Shown: positions 53,838 through 62,770, numbered from the stretch's first letter. The stretch: 64,000 bases of DNA from an uncultured beta proteobacterium (GCA_903859155.1 CAIOLO010000043.1:1-64000); one strand, 5' to 3'. Notes: generated by a model not told the origin, from the letters alone. A program made the numbers and translations.

Positions 53838-55716
53838 CGCCCTGCCGGATCCGGTTGCGGCCAAGCCCGCCGCCACACCGCGCAAGCACGCCGCGCGCGC
53901 CGGCGAGGAAATATTCGCCAAGGCGATCGATCCGCGGGTCGTGGCGCGGTTCTTCGGGTTCCTGCGCCCCTACCGCTTCATGATCGTGATCTCGATCGTC
54001 GCCGTGCTGGTGTTCACGCTGACGCAGATCGCGGTGCCCCTGGTGATCCGCTATGTCATCGACAAGGCGCTGCCGGCGGCGGCTGGCGGCCTGGCGGCGA
54101 GGGGCAATGCGGTGCACCTGCTGGGCCTTGCGGTTGGCGGTTTTTTCGCGGTGGCGCTGGTGAACTATGCCTCCAATTACTGCCAGCAGACCTGGGTGGC
54201 GGTAACCGCGGAGCGCGTTTTGATCGACATGCGGCGCGCCATGTACTCGCACCTGCAGCAGGTGTCGCTGTCCTTCATGGATCGAACCCAGGTGGGACAG
54301 TTGATGTCCAGACTGCAGGGTGATGTGGGGGCGCTGCAGGAGTTTCTCGAGTCGTCGATTTTCGCCATCGGCGACCTGGCGCTGTTGATCGGCATCATTA
54401 TCGTGCTGCTCGCCATGGATGCGGAACTGGGCCTGTTGACGCTGTCGGTGGTGCCGATACTGGTGCTGGTGCGCGCCATCTGGCTGCCTGCGGCCAAGCG
54501 CGCGTTCTTGCGCGCCAGGGAAACCTCCTCTATTGTCAACAGCGCGCTGGCCGAAAACATCAACGGCGTGCGCACGGTGCAGGAGATGTCCCGCGAGGGC
54601 TTCAACTTCGCCGCTTTCCGCGAAAAGGCGGCCGAGAACTACCGCACCCATCTGCGCGCCACGCGCCTGGCGCAGGTGATGGTTCCCACCGTGGATACGC
54701 TCACCGGCGCCGCCATGGCGATTGTCATCCTGGTGGGCGGCAACCGCGTGCTCGAGGGCACGCTGGAGGTCGGCGTGGTGGTGGCCTTCCTGTTTTATGT
54801 GCAGCGTTTCTTCGACCCGATCCGCTCGCTCACCATGCAGTACAGCGTAATGCAGCAGGCGACGGCCTCGGGTCAGCGCATCTTCGAGGTCCTCGACGTG
54901 CCGGTCGATCTCAAGGACCGGCCCGGCGCCATCGACCTGATGAAATCCCGGAACCCAGGCGAGGGCACGGTGGAGTTTCGCAATGTCACCTTCGGTTATG
55001 TGGCGGGACTGCCCATCCTGAAAAATGTGAGTTTCAGCGTGGCACCCGGTGAAACGGTGGCGCTGGTGGGACCGACCGGTTCTGGCAAGACCTCCACCAT
55101 GGCGCTGCTGCATCGCTTCTACGATGTCTGGGAGGGGCAGGTCCTGATCGGCGGCAGGGACGTGCGCGATCTGCAGCAGGAGTCGCTCGGGCGCCACATT
55201 GCCATGGTGCTGCAGGAACCCTTCCTGTTCACCGGCAGTGTCATCGACAACATCCGCTATCGCGAAGCGCTTGCCAGCCGCGAGGTGGTGGAGCGCGCCG
55301 CACGCGCAGTGGGGGCGCACGATTTCATCGCGCGCCTGCCGCAGGGTTATGACACGGTGCTGGGGCAGCGCGGGGTGAATCTGTCGATCGGCCAGCGCCA
55401 GTTGCTGTCGTTTGCCCGCGCCATCGTGGCCGATGCCGGGATACTGATCCTGGACGAGGCCACCGCCAGTGTCGACAGCTTTACCGAGCGCGCGATCCAG
55501 ACAGCGCTGGAGAAAACCCTGGTGGGGCGCACCGGACTGATCATCGCGCATCGACTGGCCACGATACGCGGTGCCGACCGTATCATCGTGTTGCAGGAAG
55601 GGCGGATCGTGGAGCAAGGTACGCATGCGCAGCTGCTCGCCATGGGCGGGCTTTATCACCGGCTGCATGCCATGAATGTGGCATCGTTCGATGACCTGCC
55701 GGCGAACCGACATTGA
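53827..55716 (+). CDS. Type IV (exporter) ABC transporter subunit 2
   Basis: 629 residues with a six-helix transmembrane domain and an ABC domain. Walker A is GPTGSGKTS near 415, Walker B ILILDEATASVD with the catalytic glutamate near 538, and switch histidine IIAHRLAT. The signature is LSIGQRQ rather than LSGGQ. Combined with the intact signature of subunit 1, this supplies the single consensus ATP site of a heterodimer. It overlaps subunit 1 by 11 bases. The cargo is unknown (drug, lipid or peptide). Confidence 0.9.
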   Translation: MPDNALPDPVAAKPAATPRKHAARAGEEIFAKAIDPRVVARFFGFLRPYRFMIVISIVAVLVFTLTQIAVPLVIRYVIDKALPAAAGGLAARGNAVHLLGLAVGGFFAVALVNYASNYCQQTWVAVTAERVLIDMRRAMYSHLQQVSLSFMDRTQVGQLMSRLQGDVGALQEFLESSIFAIGDLALLIGIIIVLLAMDAELGLLTLSVVPILVLVRAIWLPAAKRAFLRARETSSIVNSALAENINGVRTVQEMSREGFNFAAFREKAAENYRTHLRATRLAQVMVPTVDTLTGAAMAIVILVGGNRVLEGTLEVGVVVAFLFYVQRFFDPIRSLTMQYSVMQQATASGQRIFEVLDVPVDLKDRPGAIDLMKSRNPGEGTVEFRNVTFGYVAGLPILKNVSFSVAPGETVALVGPTGSGKTSTMALLHRFYDVWEGQVLIGGRDVRDLQQESLGRHIAMVLQEPFLFTGSVIDNIRYREALASREVVERAARAVGAHDFIARLPQGYDTVLGQRGVNLSIGQRQLLSFARAIVADAGILILDEATASVDSFTERAIQTALEKTLVGRTGLIIAHRLATIRGADRIIVLQEGRIVEQGTHAQLLAMGGLYHRLHAMNVASFDDLPANRH

Positions 55717-55745
55717 AAATATTCTCACTAACGCGGGAGATGCTC

Positions 55746-56732
55746 ATGACGCAGAAAACGAAATGGATCGTACGGGTCGCGCTGGGCGCCGCCGCAGTCA
55801 TTGGTGCCGCAAGCGCGCTGGCGCAGACAGGCTATCCGTCCAAGAGCATCCGGATTCTCACCTCGACCGCCGGCGGCCCCTACGACATTGCCATGCGCGG
55901 GCTTTCGGTGCCGCTGGCGCAGGCATTGGGGCAAAGCATTGTCATCGAGAACCGAACCGGGGGCAGTTTCATTCCGCTGGCCGAAGGCTGCGCGCATGCG
56001 TCACCCGACGGACACACGCTGTGTTCCAGCGATTCCTTTGCGCAGTCGCTCAATCCGCTGCTGTTCGCGAAGCTCCCCTATGACACCAAGGAGTTCGCCC
56101 CGATTATTTTCATCGGATCGCTGAATTCGGTGATTCTGGTGAAGGCGGCGTCGCCCGCGCGCAATATCCGTGAGCTCTTCGATCTGGCAAAGGCAAAGCC
56201 TGACTCGCTGTCGTTCGCCACCGCAGGCCCGGGCAGTGGCGCCAACATCTACGCCGAGTATCTGCGCAAGGAAAAAGGCATCGCCTTTCTCAACGTGCCC
56301 TACAAGAGCTTTCCGCAGGGGCTTGCAGCGGCGGCGGCCGGCGAGGTCGATGTGGCGACTTTTGCCATCGGTGCGGGCCTGGCGCAGGCAAAATCCGGCA
56401 AGGTGCGGGCACTGGCCACGACGGCGCCGCAACGCTCCATCTTCGCGCCTGAATTGCCCTCTCTGAGCGAAGTCGGCGTCGATATCGCCGTCAATACCTG
56501 GATCGGCATGATGGGCCCGGCCGGGCTGCCGCGCGAGATCGTGATGCGCCTGAACGTGGAATACAAGAAACTTCTGGCCGACAAGGCGCTGGTGGAGAAG
56601 TTCGTGATGGGGCAGGGCTTCGAGCCCGTGCCGCCCTCGGGCGGATCACCGGAGGAGTTTGCAAAATTCATCCGCGCGGACCAGGAAGCCTACGCGCGCG
56701 CCGTCAAGATCGTCGGCATCAAGCCGGAATAA
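55746..56732 (+). CDS. Bug/TctC family periplasmic solute-binding protein
   Basis: 328 residues with a signal peptide ending ASALAQ and mature YPSKSIRILTSTAGGPYDIAMRG. The ligand-loop glycine and aspartate are present (GGPYDI). It also shows VIENRTGGSFIPLAEGCAHASPDGHTLC and FLNVPYKSFPQGLAAAAAGEVD. Start ATG 55746 is six bases after GGGAG; ATG 55740 and TTG 55713 are alternatives. It follows the ABC exporter genes by 29 bases and precedes the haemoglobin gene by five. It is divergent in sequence from the other Bug proteins here. Confidence 0.87.
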   Translation: MTQKTKWIVRVALGAAAVIGAASALAQTGYPSKSIRILTSTAGGPYDIAMRGLSVPLAQALGQSIVIENRTGGSFIPLAEGCAHASPDGHTLCSSDSFAQSLNPLLFAKLPYDTKEFAPIIFIGSLNSVILVKAASPARNIRELFDLAKAKPDSLSFATAGPGSGANIYAEYLRKEKGIAFLNVPYKSFPQGLAAAAAGEVDVATFAIGAGLAQAKSGKVRALATTAPQRSIFAPELPSLSEVGVDIAVNTWIGMMGPAGLPREIVMRLNVEYKKLLADKALVEKFVMGQGFEPVPPSGGSPEEFAKFIRADQEAYARAVKIVGIKPE

Positions 56733-56737
56733 GCCTG

Positions 56738-57160
56738 ATGAGCGACGCCGGCGAGCAGGCGGAGGCTCGCGCCAAGGCCACACCCTACGAACTGATCGGC
56801 GGGGAACAGAAACTGCGCGAAATGGTGGTGCGCTTTTACGCCCTGATGGATGCCGAACCGGCGCTCGCGGGCATTCGCAAACTGCATCAGCCCTCGCTCG
56901 CCGATGCGACCGAAAAGCTGTTCATGTTCCTGTCAGGCTGGCTGGGCGGGCCGCAACTCTACGCGGAGAAATACGGCCATCCCATGCTGCGCGCGCGCCA
57001 CCTGCCGTTTGCAATCGGCAAAGCGGAGCGCGATCAGTGGATGGCGGGCATGAGCCTTGCGATGGAGCAGGTGGGGATTGCCCCCGAAGTGCGCGAGTCG
57101 CTGGAGGCGGCGTTTTTCCGAACGGCGGATTGGATGCGCAACCGGCAGGAAGCGGATTAA
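56738..57160 (+). CDS. glbO: Group II truncated haemoglobin
   Basis: 140 residues fitting TrHbII (GlbO): ATPYELIGGEQKLREMVVRFYALMD, FMFLSGWLGGPQLYAEKYGHPMLRARHLPF with the proximal histidine, and ERDQWMAGMSLAM with the G8 tryptophan. It binds haem and oxygen or nitric oxide, often with a detoxifying role. ATG 56738 begins five bases after the Bug stop, suggesting co-transcription. The C-terminus is short and charged. Confidence 0.93.
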   Translation: MSDAGEQAEARAKATPYELIGGEQKLREMVVRFYALMDAEPALAGIRKLHQPSLADATEKLFMFLSGWLGGPQLYAEKYGHPMLRARHLPFAIGKAERDQWMAGMSLAMEQVGIAPEVRESLEAAFFRTADWMRNRQEAD

Positions 57161-57305
57161 ACGGAAGGATCACATTACACTTCAAGGATTGAAAAAGTCC
57201 AGTAAGGTACGTTGATTAAAGGAAGTGATATCTAAATGGCCATTCTGTCTAGGCACGAAGGAATACGCAGTGCTATATTGACTGCCATATTTGGAGGCAT
57301 CTGCG

Positions 57306-57533
57306 ATGGACTGGAAACCTTACATCACGACCGACCCCCAGGTCATGCACGGTGCCGTGTGCTTACGGGGTACACGAATACCGGTATCTGTCGTTCTGGA
57401 CAATCTCGCCGATGGTGAGACGCCGGAACGTATTCTCGATCAATATCCCTCGCTTCTGCCTGAACATATTTCTGCGTCGATCGGCTATGCCGCCGACTTG
57501 GCGCGAGAGCGCATCGTTCCTATCCCTGCCTAA
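57306..57533 (+). CDS. DUF433 antitoxin-like protein
   Basis: 75 residues of the DUF433 family: ITTDPQVMHGAVCLRGTRIPVSVVLDNLADGETPERILDQYPSL, the short winged/helix-turn-helix-like fold found as antitoxin next to PIN-like toxins. Start ATG 57306 has GGAGG ten bases upstream. It is followed after nine bases by the DUF5615 toxin gene. The 145-base region before it is AT-richer than the neighbours and probably contains the module's promoter, with no clear operator. Confidence 0.87.
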   Translation: MDWKPYITTDPQVMHGAVCLRGTRIPVSVVLDNLADGETPERILDQYPSLLPEHISASIGYAADLARERIVPIPA

Positions 57534-57542
57534 TCGTGCAGG

Positions 57543-57902
57543 ATGCCTGCTCGATTCAAACTTGACGAGAATCTACCTCGTGACGCTGAAGCCTTGCTTC
57601 GGGCGCTTGGTCACGACGTGCACACAGTACTAGACGAGCAGTTGGGAGTGACACCCGATCCACGGGTCTTTGAGGCTTCTAAGGCGGAGGATCGGATACT
57701 TGTCACCTTCGATCCCGATTTCTCTGATGTCCGTGTATATCCTCCGGCGAGTCAGGCGGGCATCTGGGTATTGCGCCCACACACGCAGAGCGTCGAAAAC
57801 ACGCTGGCTTTGCTGAGGTCTGCATTGCTTGTATATGCGACCGATCCCACGCCAGGTCGGCTTTGGATCATCGAACCCGAAAGGGTCCGTATTCGTGAGT
57901 AG
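57543..57902 (+). CDS. DUF5615 PIN-like toxin
   Basis: 119 residues of the DUF5615 PIN-like family. The opening FKLDENLPRDAEALLRALGHDV has the catalytic aspartate and glutamate (DEN). FDPDFSD with D follows, then WVLRPHTQSVENTL. It is predicted to be a ribonuclease toxin neutralised by the upstream DUF433 protein. ATG 57543 is preceded by a weak AGG. The pair forms a compact type II toxin-antitoxin module. Confidence 0.87.
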   Translation: MPARFKLDENLPRDAEALLRALGHDVHTVLDEQLGVTPDPRVFEASKAEDRILVTFDPDFSDVRVYPPASQAGIWVLRPHTQSVENTLALLRSALLVYATDPTPGRLWIIEPERVRIRE

Positions 57903-57906
57903 TTGT

Positions 57907-58027
57907 TACGGTATCCTCAAAACATTCTGTCGTCAGAAAATCTTCAGACTGGAGCAAACCACCTGCTGTTTGCGATTGGTGAAAATTCGATTTATATGCA
58001 GAAACGCAAAACATATTGAGGATCGTA
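57907..58027. repeat. Inverted repeat pair flanking an AT-rich gap
   Basis: TACG-GT-ATCCTCAA (57907-57920) and TTGAGGATCGTA (58016-58027) are inverted copies of the same 12 bases, with a two-base insertion in the first, bounding about 120 bases. The stretch 57903-58165 is AT-rich and holds no gene. It could be a small non-autonomous element or scar beside the toxin-antitoxin module. Confidence 0.35.
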
Positions 58028-58165
58028 ATAGGCTGAAAATGCCCACTGATAAAAGAGAGTTATTGTTAAAAGTTTAAAATTTAGGCTTGTGGCCCCGCTT
58101 GTTTTCGGCGCCTGATCGCGGCCTCTGGCAGCATCCGCCTCGCGCAGATTGACATTGAGAAGAGA

Positions 58166-59326
58166 TTGCCTCCAATCTACCTGGTTTTCGCGCTCGCGAT
58201 CCTGAACTTCGCCACGACGCAGGCGAGTCGCGTGCTGCTCGCCCTTTACGCGCTTGATTTCGGCGCGGCGCCCTTTGCGGTCGGCGCCATCTCCGCGACT
58301 TACTCGGCATTCCCGATGCTGCTCGCCTGGGTGGCGGGCAGGATCGCCGACCGCCACGGTTCGCGCTGGCCGCTCGCGGTGGGTGCATTGGTCTGCGGCT
58401 GCGGCATGTCGGTTCCCTACCTCGCGCCGGGATTGCCTGCCCTTTTCGTCGCGGCGGCGCTGAACGGCCTGTCCTTTACCTTCTATACCGTGGCATTGCA
58501 GAACCTGGTCGGGATCATGGGCGATGCGGACGGACGGGCGAGGCGCTACAGCAATTACGCGATGGTGGTGTCGTTTGCCAGCTTTCTCGGTCCGTTGATT
58601 TCCGGCTTTTCCATAGACCACCTGGGGTTCGCCACGACTTGCCTTCTGGTGGCAGTGCTGGGACTGGTGCCGCTGGCCCTGCTGGTGAGTTGCGGCGGCA
58701 TGCTCCCGGGCGGCAGAGCTGCTGCGGGGCCCGCAGAAAGCGTCCGCGGCATTCTTACCGACCGCGCCGTGCGGCGCATTCTTCTCACCAGCAGCCTGGT
58801 GGTGACTGGCACCGATATTTTTCAGTTCTACCTGCCGATCTACGGCCATGCGATCGGGCTGTCGGCTTCGTCCATCGGCATTGTGCTTGCCATGTTCGCC
58901 GCCGCCTCGGTGGTGGTGCGATTCCTTTTGCCGTGGTTTCTGGAACGGCTTTCCCCGGAACAAATGCTTTCCTACTCGTTTTGCCTGGGAGCCGCCAGTT
59001 TTTTCCTGCTGCCGTTCTTCGACAACGCGGTGACGCTGTCGTTGATTTCCTTCCTCATGGGGCTCGGGCTGGGTTGCGGCACGCCCATCACCCTGATGCT
59101 GACCTACAGCCAGTCACCGCCGGGGCGCTCCGGGGAGGCGCTGGGCCTGCGCATGACGGCCAATCATCTGGCCCGCGTCATCGGGCCCCTGGTGTTCGGC
59201 AGCATTGGCTCGGCGTTCGGTCTGTTCCCGGTGTTCTGGATCAACGGCGCGATGCTGGCCTCGGGCGGCATGCTCTCGGGCCGCGGCGCTGGCCTGCCGC
59301 GAGGCGAATCGTCCCCTCGCGGGTGA
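58166..59326 (+). CDS. MFS transporter
   Basis: 386 residues with about 12 hydrophobic segments and the major-facilitator pattern: PMLLAWVAGRIADRHGSRWPL between helices 2 and 3 (GRxADRxGxR type), and SNYAMVVSFASFLGPLISGFSIDHLG. The start is TTG 58166 with GAGAAGAG upstream; no ATG is near. It is a tandem paralogue of the MFS gene at 59518-60726. The cargo cannot be inferred. Confidence 0.88.
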   Translation: MPPIYLVFALAILNFATTQASRVLLALYALDFGAAPFAVGAISATYSAFPMLLAWVAGRIADRHGSRWPLAVGALVCGCGMSVPYLAPGLPALFVAAALNGLSFTFYTVALQNLVGIMGDADGRARRYSNYAMVVSFASFLGPLISGFSIDHLGFATTCLLVAVLGLVPLALLVSCGGMLPGGRAAAGPAESVRGILTDRAVRRILLTSSLVVTGTDIFQFYLPIYGHAIGLSASSIGIVLAMFAAASVVVRFLLPWFLERLSPEQMLSYSFCLGAASFFLLPFFDNAVTLSLISFLMGLGLGCGTPITLMLTYSQSPPGRSGEALGLRMTANHLARVIGPLVFGSIGSAFGLFPVFWINGAMLASGGMLSGRGAGLPRGESSPRG

Positions 59327-59517
59327 CTGGGGGCGCCGCAGTGATTTTTTCAGCGACGTCGGTTTCGGCCAATGCGGCTGCCGGTCATGGGAATCTGCAA
59401 GCCGGTGATGCGCGCGATTCAATCCCCGCATAGAATCCCCCCCCCAGAGGCGGCGAATCCACAGCGGATGCCGCGCATTTTTCATTCCCGCGCACGAACT
59501 TTCTTTTACGGATCAGC

Positions 59518-60726
59518 GTGAACAGAACGCTTGCCTATTTCATTGCCATTTCCTCGGCCAACCATCTTTGTTTCATGGGTACGCGGCTGGTGCTGGTGCT
59601 GTATGCGATTCATCTTCAGGCATCCCCCGCCATCGTCGGGCTGATTGCGGGGCTGTTCGGTGTGGTGAGCGCCTTTGTTTCCGTCCCGGCAGGCCGCGTC
59701 ATGGACCGCATAGGCACGGGGAAGCCCATGTTGTGGTGCTCCGCGCTCATGGTGGCCGGTTCCATGGTCGGCGTTCTCTGGCACGATATTGCGGCGCTGT
59801 TTATTGTCAGCATCGTCGTCGGGACGTTCTACAGCCTGTTTTTCGTCGGACACGCCCAGTGGGTTGGCAAGATCGGCAAGCCGGAGAACCGGGTCAACAA
59901 CATCGGCCTCGCGTCACTGGGGTTTTCGGTGGCGACATTCACCGGGCCCATGGCCGCGGGGTACGTCATCGATCATTTTGGCCATGCCCTGGCCTTGTTC
60001 ATGCTGGGCATGGTGCCGATGTTCTCGGTTGCGGTCCTGGCGCTCAAGGTGATCGAGGCGCCGCCCGGATCGGGACAGAGCGCCGCCTCGCGGGCCGCGG
60101 CCGGCAAGCGCAGCATCAAGGACCTGCTGCGGGACCGGGAACTGCGCCGTGTATACATGGTTTGCGTGATTGCCAGCAGCACCTGGAGCATCGTCAGCCT
60201 GCTGATTCCGCTCTATGGATCGGAGATCGGCCTGTCGGCCTCCACCATCGGCCTGATTCTGGGCGCCTATTCTTCGGCATCGATAGTCATCCGCGTGTTC
60301 ATGACGCATCTGGCACGGCGTTTTACCGGTTGGCAGCAGATGCTGTTGTCGCTCGGGTCGGCCGGGGCGTGCTTCATCATCCTGCCGCTGGTGACCCAGG
60401 TCGCGGGGTTGATGGTGGTGGCATTCATGATCGGTCTTGGCATGGGGCTCGCCGGCCCGCTGTCGCAGAACCTCCTCTACGATGCCTCACCGCCCGATCG
60501 CATCGGCGAAGTCATGGGACTCAGGGTGACGGTGATGAACTCGACCTCGACCGCCATTCCGCTGGTGTCGGGTTCGCTGAGCGCCGCCGTGGGCGTGGCG
60601 CCCATTTTCTGGATGCTTGCGCTGGTGTTGCTGGGCGGCGCCTGGTCGCGGCGCGGACAGTGGAAACTGGCGCGAACCGTTCATGAAACGGTCTCCGCCG
60701 GTTCGGGCAAGGAGAGCGGCAAATAA
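59518..60726 (+). CDS. MFS transporter
   Basis: 402 residues with 12 hydrophobic segments and the motif SVPAGRVMDRIGTGKPML between helices 2 and 3. Helix 5 and the middle loop resemble the upstream MFS protein (GLSASTIGLILGAYSSASIVIRVF against GLSASSIGIVLAMFAAASVVVRFL), indicating tandem duplication. The start is GTG 59518. The 191 bases between the two genes hold no other feature. Substrate unknown. Confidence 0.88.
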   Translation: MNRTLAYFIAISSANHLCFMGTRLVLVLYAIHLQASPAIVGLIAGLFGVVSAFVSVPAGRVMDRIGTGKPMLWCSALMVAGSMVGVLWHDIAALFIVSIVVGTFYSLFFVGHAQWVGKIGKPENRVNNIGLASLGFSVATFTGPMAAGYVIDHFGHALALFMLGMVPMFSVAVLALKVIEAPPGSGQSAASRAAAGKRSIKDLLRDRELRRVYMVCVIASSTWSIVSLLIPLYGSEIGLSASTIGLILGAYSSASIVIRVFMTHLARRFTGWQQMLLSLGSAGACFIILPLVTQVAGLMVVAFMIGLGMGLAGPLSQNLLYDASPPDRIGEVMGLRVTVMNSTSTAIPLVSGSLSAAVGVAPIFWMLALVLLGGAWSRRGQWKLARTVHETVSAGSGKESGK

Positions 60727-60807
60727 CAACCCCAATGGGTGTTGCCGGCGCATTGCGCAATGCGCTTGTCCCGCGGCATGGGCGCGTATCAAAGCGCGCG
60801 GCGCAAC

Positions 60808-60813
60808 TATAAT
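60808..60813 (+). promoter_or_regulatory. -10 box of rmuC, leaderless transcript expected
   Basis: TATAAT at 60808-60813 lies only five bases before the rmuC ATG (60819), so transcription would begin at the start codon itself. A -35 element is not clear. Confidence 0.45.
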
Positions 60814-60818
60814 GCCGC

Positions 60819-62153
60819 ATGTCTGATTCCCCGCTTCTCATCGCCGTGGTCGTCCTGGCGATTGCCGTCCTGGCGAACCTTGCGCTGCTGGTGTTGCTGC
60901 TGCTGCGCCGCGAGCGCGCAGCGGCGGGCATCGATGCAAGGCTCTCGGCGCTGGAAGTTGAATCCGCGCGAACCGCCGAGGCGGTGCGCGGTGATCTTGC
61001 GCGCGCCCGCGAGGAAAGCGCCGTCGCCGCCCGCGACGCCCGCGCCGAGCTTGCCGGCTCGCTCGCGCAACTCACCGGCCGCAACGAGGAGCGCCTGGAG
61101 ACCCTGCGCCGCGCGCTGGAAGAAAACCTGGGCCGCCTGCAGGAACAGCAGCGCCTGTCGTCGAAGGAAACCCGCGATACGCTGGAACAGCGCTTCGATC
61201 GCATCCAGAAAGACAACGCCGAGAAGCTCGAGCAGATGCGCCAGACGGTGGATGAAAAGCTGCACGCCACGCTGGAGCAGAGGCTTTCGGAGTCATTCAA
61301 GCAGGTCTCGGACCGCCTGGAACTGGTGCACAAGGGGCTGGGGGAGATGCACGCGCTCGCCGCGGATGTCGGCGACCTCAAGAAAGTGCTGACCAATGTC
61401 AAGACGCGCGGCGTGCTCGGCGAGGTGCAGCTGGCCGCGCTGCTGGATCAGGTGCTGACCCCGGAGCAATACGCCACCAATGTGGCCACGCGGCCGGGCA
61501 GCAAGGATCGGGTGGAGTTTGCCATCCGCCTGCCGGGGCAGGATGCCGGACATCCGGTGTGGCTGCCGCTGGATGCCAAGTTTCCCACCGAGGACTACCA
61601 GCGGCTGCAGGACGCGCAGGAGGCGGCCGACCCGATCCGGGTGGAAGCGGCGGCGCGCGCCATGGAGGCGCGCGTGCGGCTGGAGGCGAAGACCATTGCC
61701 GAGAAATACATCGAATCGCCTTTCACCACGGACTTCGGCCTGCTGTACCTGCCCATGGAGGGCCTGTACGCCGAGGTGTTGCGCCGGCCGGGACTGTTCG
61801 AGGCGCTGCAGCGCGACCACCATGTCATCGTATGCGGTCCGACCACGCTTGCCGCGCTGCTCTCCAGCCTGCAGATGGGTTTTCGCACGCTGGCGATCGA
61901 GAAGCGCTCGAGCGAAGTGTGGAGCATCCTGGGCGCGGTCAAATCGGAGTTCGGGCGCTTCGGCGACGTGCTGGCCAATACCAAGAAACAATTGCAGACG
62001 GTGGCCAATTCCATCGATGCGGCGGAAACGCGCACGCGGCAGATCGAGCGCAAGCTCAAGGATGTGGAGTCGCTGCCGGTGCCGAGTGTCGATGCGAACG
62101 TCTTAACCGGCGTGCATCCACTGCTCGCAGAAGAGTCTGAAAAAGGGAAATAG
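60819..62153 (+). CDS. rmuC: DNA recombination protein RmuC homologue
   Basis: 444 residues. An N-terminal membrane segment (LLIAVVVLAIAVLANLALLVLLLL) is followed by a long coiled coil (about 30-185) and then the RmuC nuclease-like domain: GEVQLAALLDQVLTPEQY, FAIRLPG, VWLPLDAKFPTEDYQRLQDAQE, FTTDFGLLYLPMEGLYAEVLRR and FRTLAIEKRSSEVW. It affects inverted-repeat recombination in Escherichia coli and has been linked to phage defence. The start ATG 60819 sits directly behind a TATAAT box. Confidence 0.94.
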   Translation: MSDSPLLIAVVVLAIAVLANLALLVLLLLRRERAAAGIDARLSALEVESARTAEAVRGDLARAREESAVAARDARAELAGSLAQLTGRNEERLETLRRALEENLGRLQEQQRLSSKETRDTLEQRFDRIQKDNAEKLEQMRQTVDEKLHATLEQRLSESFKQVSDRLELVHKGLGEMHALAADVGDLKKVLTNVKTRGVLGEVQLAALLDQVLTPEQYATNVATRPGSKDRVEFAIRLPGQDAGHPVWLPLDAKFPTEDYQRLQDAQEAADPIRVEAAARAMEARVRLEAKTIAEKYIESPFTTDFGLLYLPMEGLYAEVLRRPGLFEALQRDHHVIVCGPTTLAALLSSLQMGFRTLAIEKRSSEVWSILGAVKSEFGRFGDVLANTKKQLQTVANSIDAAETRTRQIERKLKDVESLPVPSVDANVLTGVHPLLAEESEKGK

Positions 62154-62158
62154 CAATC

Positions 62159-62190
62159 TTGACATCGACGCTGGTTCGGACCGGTAGTAT
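62159..62190 (+). promoter_or_regulatory. Candidate promoter of the second toxin-antitoxin module
   Basis: A perfect TTGACA at 62159-62164 is followed by TAGTAT at 62185-62190. The 20-base spacer is longer than ideal. It lies 37 bases before the antitoxin start. Confidence 0.35.
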
Positions 62191-62226
62191 CATTTGCGCG
62201 TCGATTCGATCTGTTGTGGAGTCCCT

Positions 62227-62502
62227 ATGAACGCGTCCAGCCGTGCTGAAAATTTGGCGCTCGCCAGGGGCGATCAGAGGTGGCTGGAACGTCTCGCCGC
62301 GCTGGCGGGGCGTTCTCCCAAGGCGATGCTCAAATATGTGTTGCGCGACGGTTTCGACGCGGTGGAAGAGGATCTACGCGAAACACTTGCCGCCGAACGT
62401 GACATTGAACTTAACGGTAGCGTCCGGCATGCCGAAGTAATGCGCAGCACAAAAAGAATCATTGAGGCGGCGCGTGGCGGAAAGCTCAAAAAAGCCGCTT
62501 GA
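62227..62502 (+). CDS. Antitoxin-like protein of a type II module
   Basis: 91 residues, highly charged and helical, starting MNASSRAENLALARGDQRWLERLAAL. The N-terminal SPKAMLKYVLRDGFDAVEED segment looks like a DNA-binding helix pair, and the C-terminal AARGGKLKKAA is disordered, as usual for antitoxins. It overlaps the RelE/ParE-type gene by 29 bases. I identify it by position and composition, not by a firm family match. Confidence 0.65.
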   Translation: MNASSRAENLALARGDQRWLERLAALAGRSPKAMLKYVLRDGFDAVEEDLRETLAAERDIELNGSVRHAEVMRSTKRIIEAARGGKLKKAA

Positions 62503-62770
62503 GTGGGCGCGCCCGGCCCGTGCCGCTTACGAAGCGACGATCGCGCGTATCTCCATTGAAGATGTGCGCGCGGCCAGCCTTGTTGAATTGCGCGTGGCAC
62601 GCAGCCTCGCGTTGCTGCAATCCCAACCTGGAATCGGTACGCCAGGCGTGCTGGTTGGCCGGCGCGTATATCCGATACCCAATACGGGCCATAGTGTGAA
62701 CTATCGGGTTACCGGCGAGGCGATTCTGATTTTGCGCTGGTATCGACAGCGGCAGAATTTGCCTCGATGA
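62474..62770 (+). CDS. RelE/ParE family toxin
   Basis: 98 residues of the RelE/ParE fold. A helical start RPARAAYEATIARISIEDVRAA precedes a strand-rich end with GIGTPGVLVGRRVYPIPNTGHSVNYRVTGEAILILRWYRQRQNLP, which gives the family R..Y RVxxxxIxIL(R)xxH/R pattern. The start is GTG 62474 within the antitoxin gene. The stop lies 65 bases before the downstream Bug start. It is expected to act on the ribosome or gyrase. Confidence 0.8.
   Translation: MAESSKKPLEWARPARAAYEATIARISIEDVRAASLVELRVARSLALLQSQPGIGTPGVLVGRRVYPIPNTGHSVNYRVTGEAILILRWYRQRQNLPR

Noticed and set aside
53653-55728. A minus-strand open frame of about 690 codons antisense to the second ABC exporter subunit
   Set aside because: It shows no domain and a His/Gln/Arg-biased composition; the plus strand encodes an unmistakable ABC exporter.
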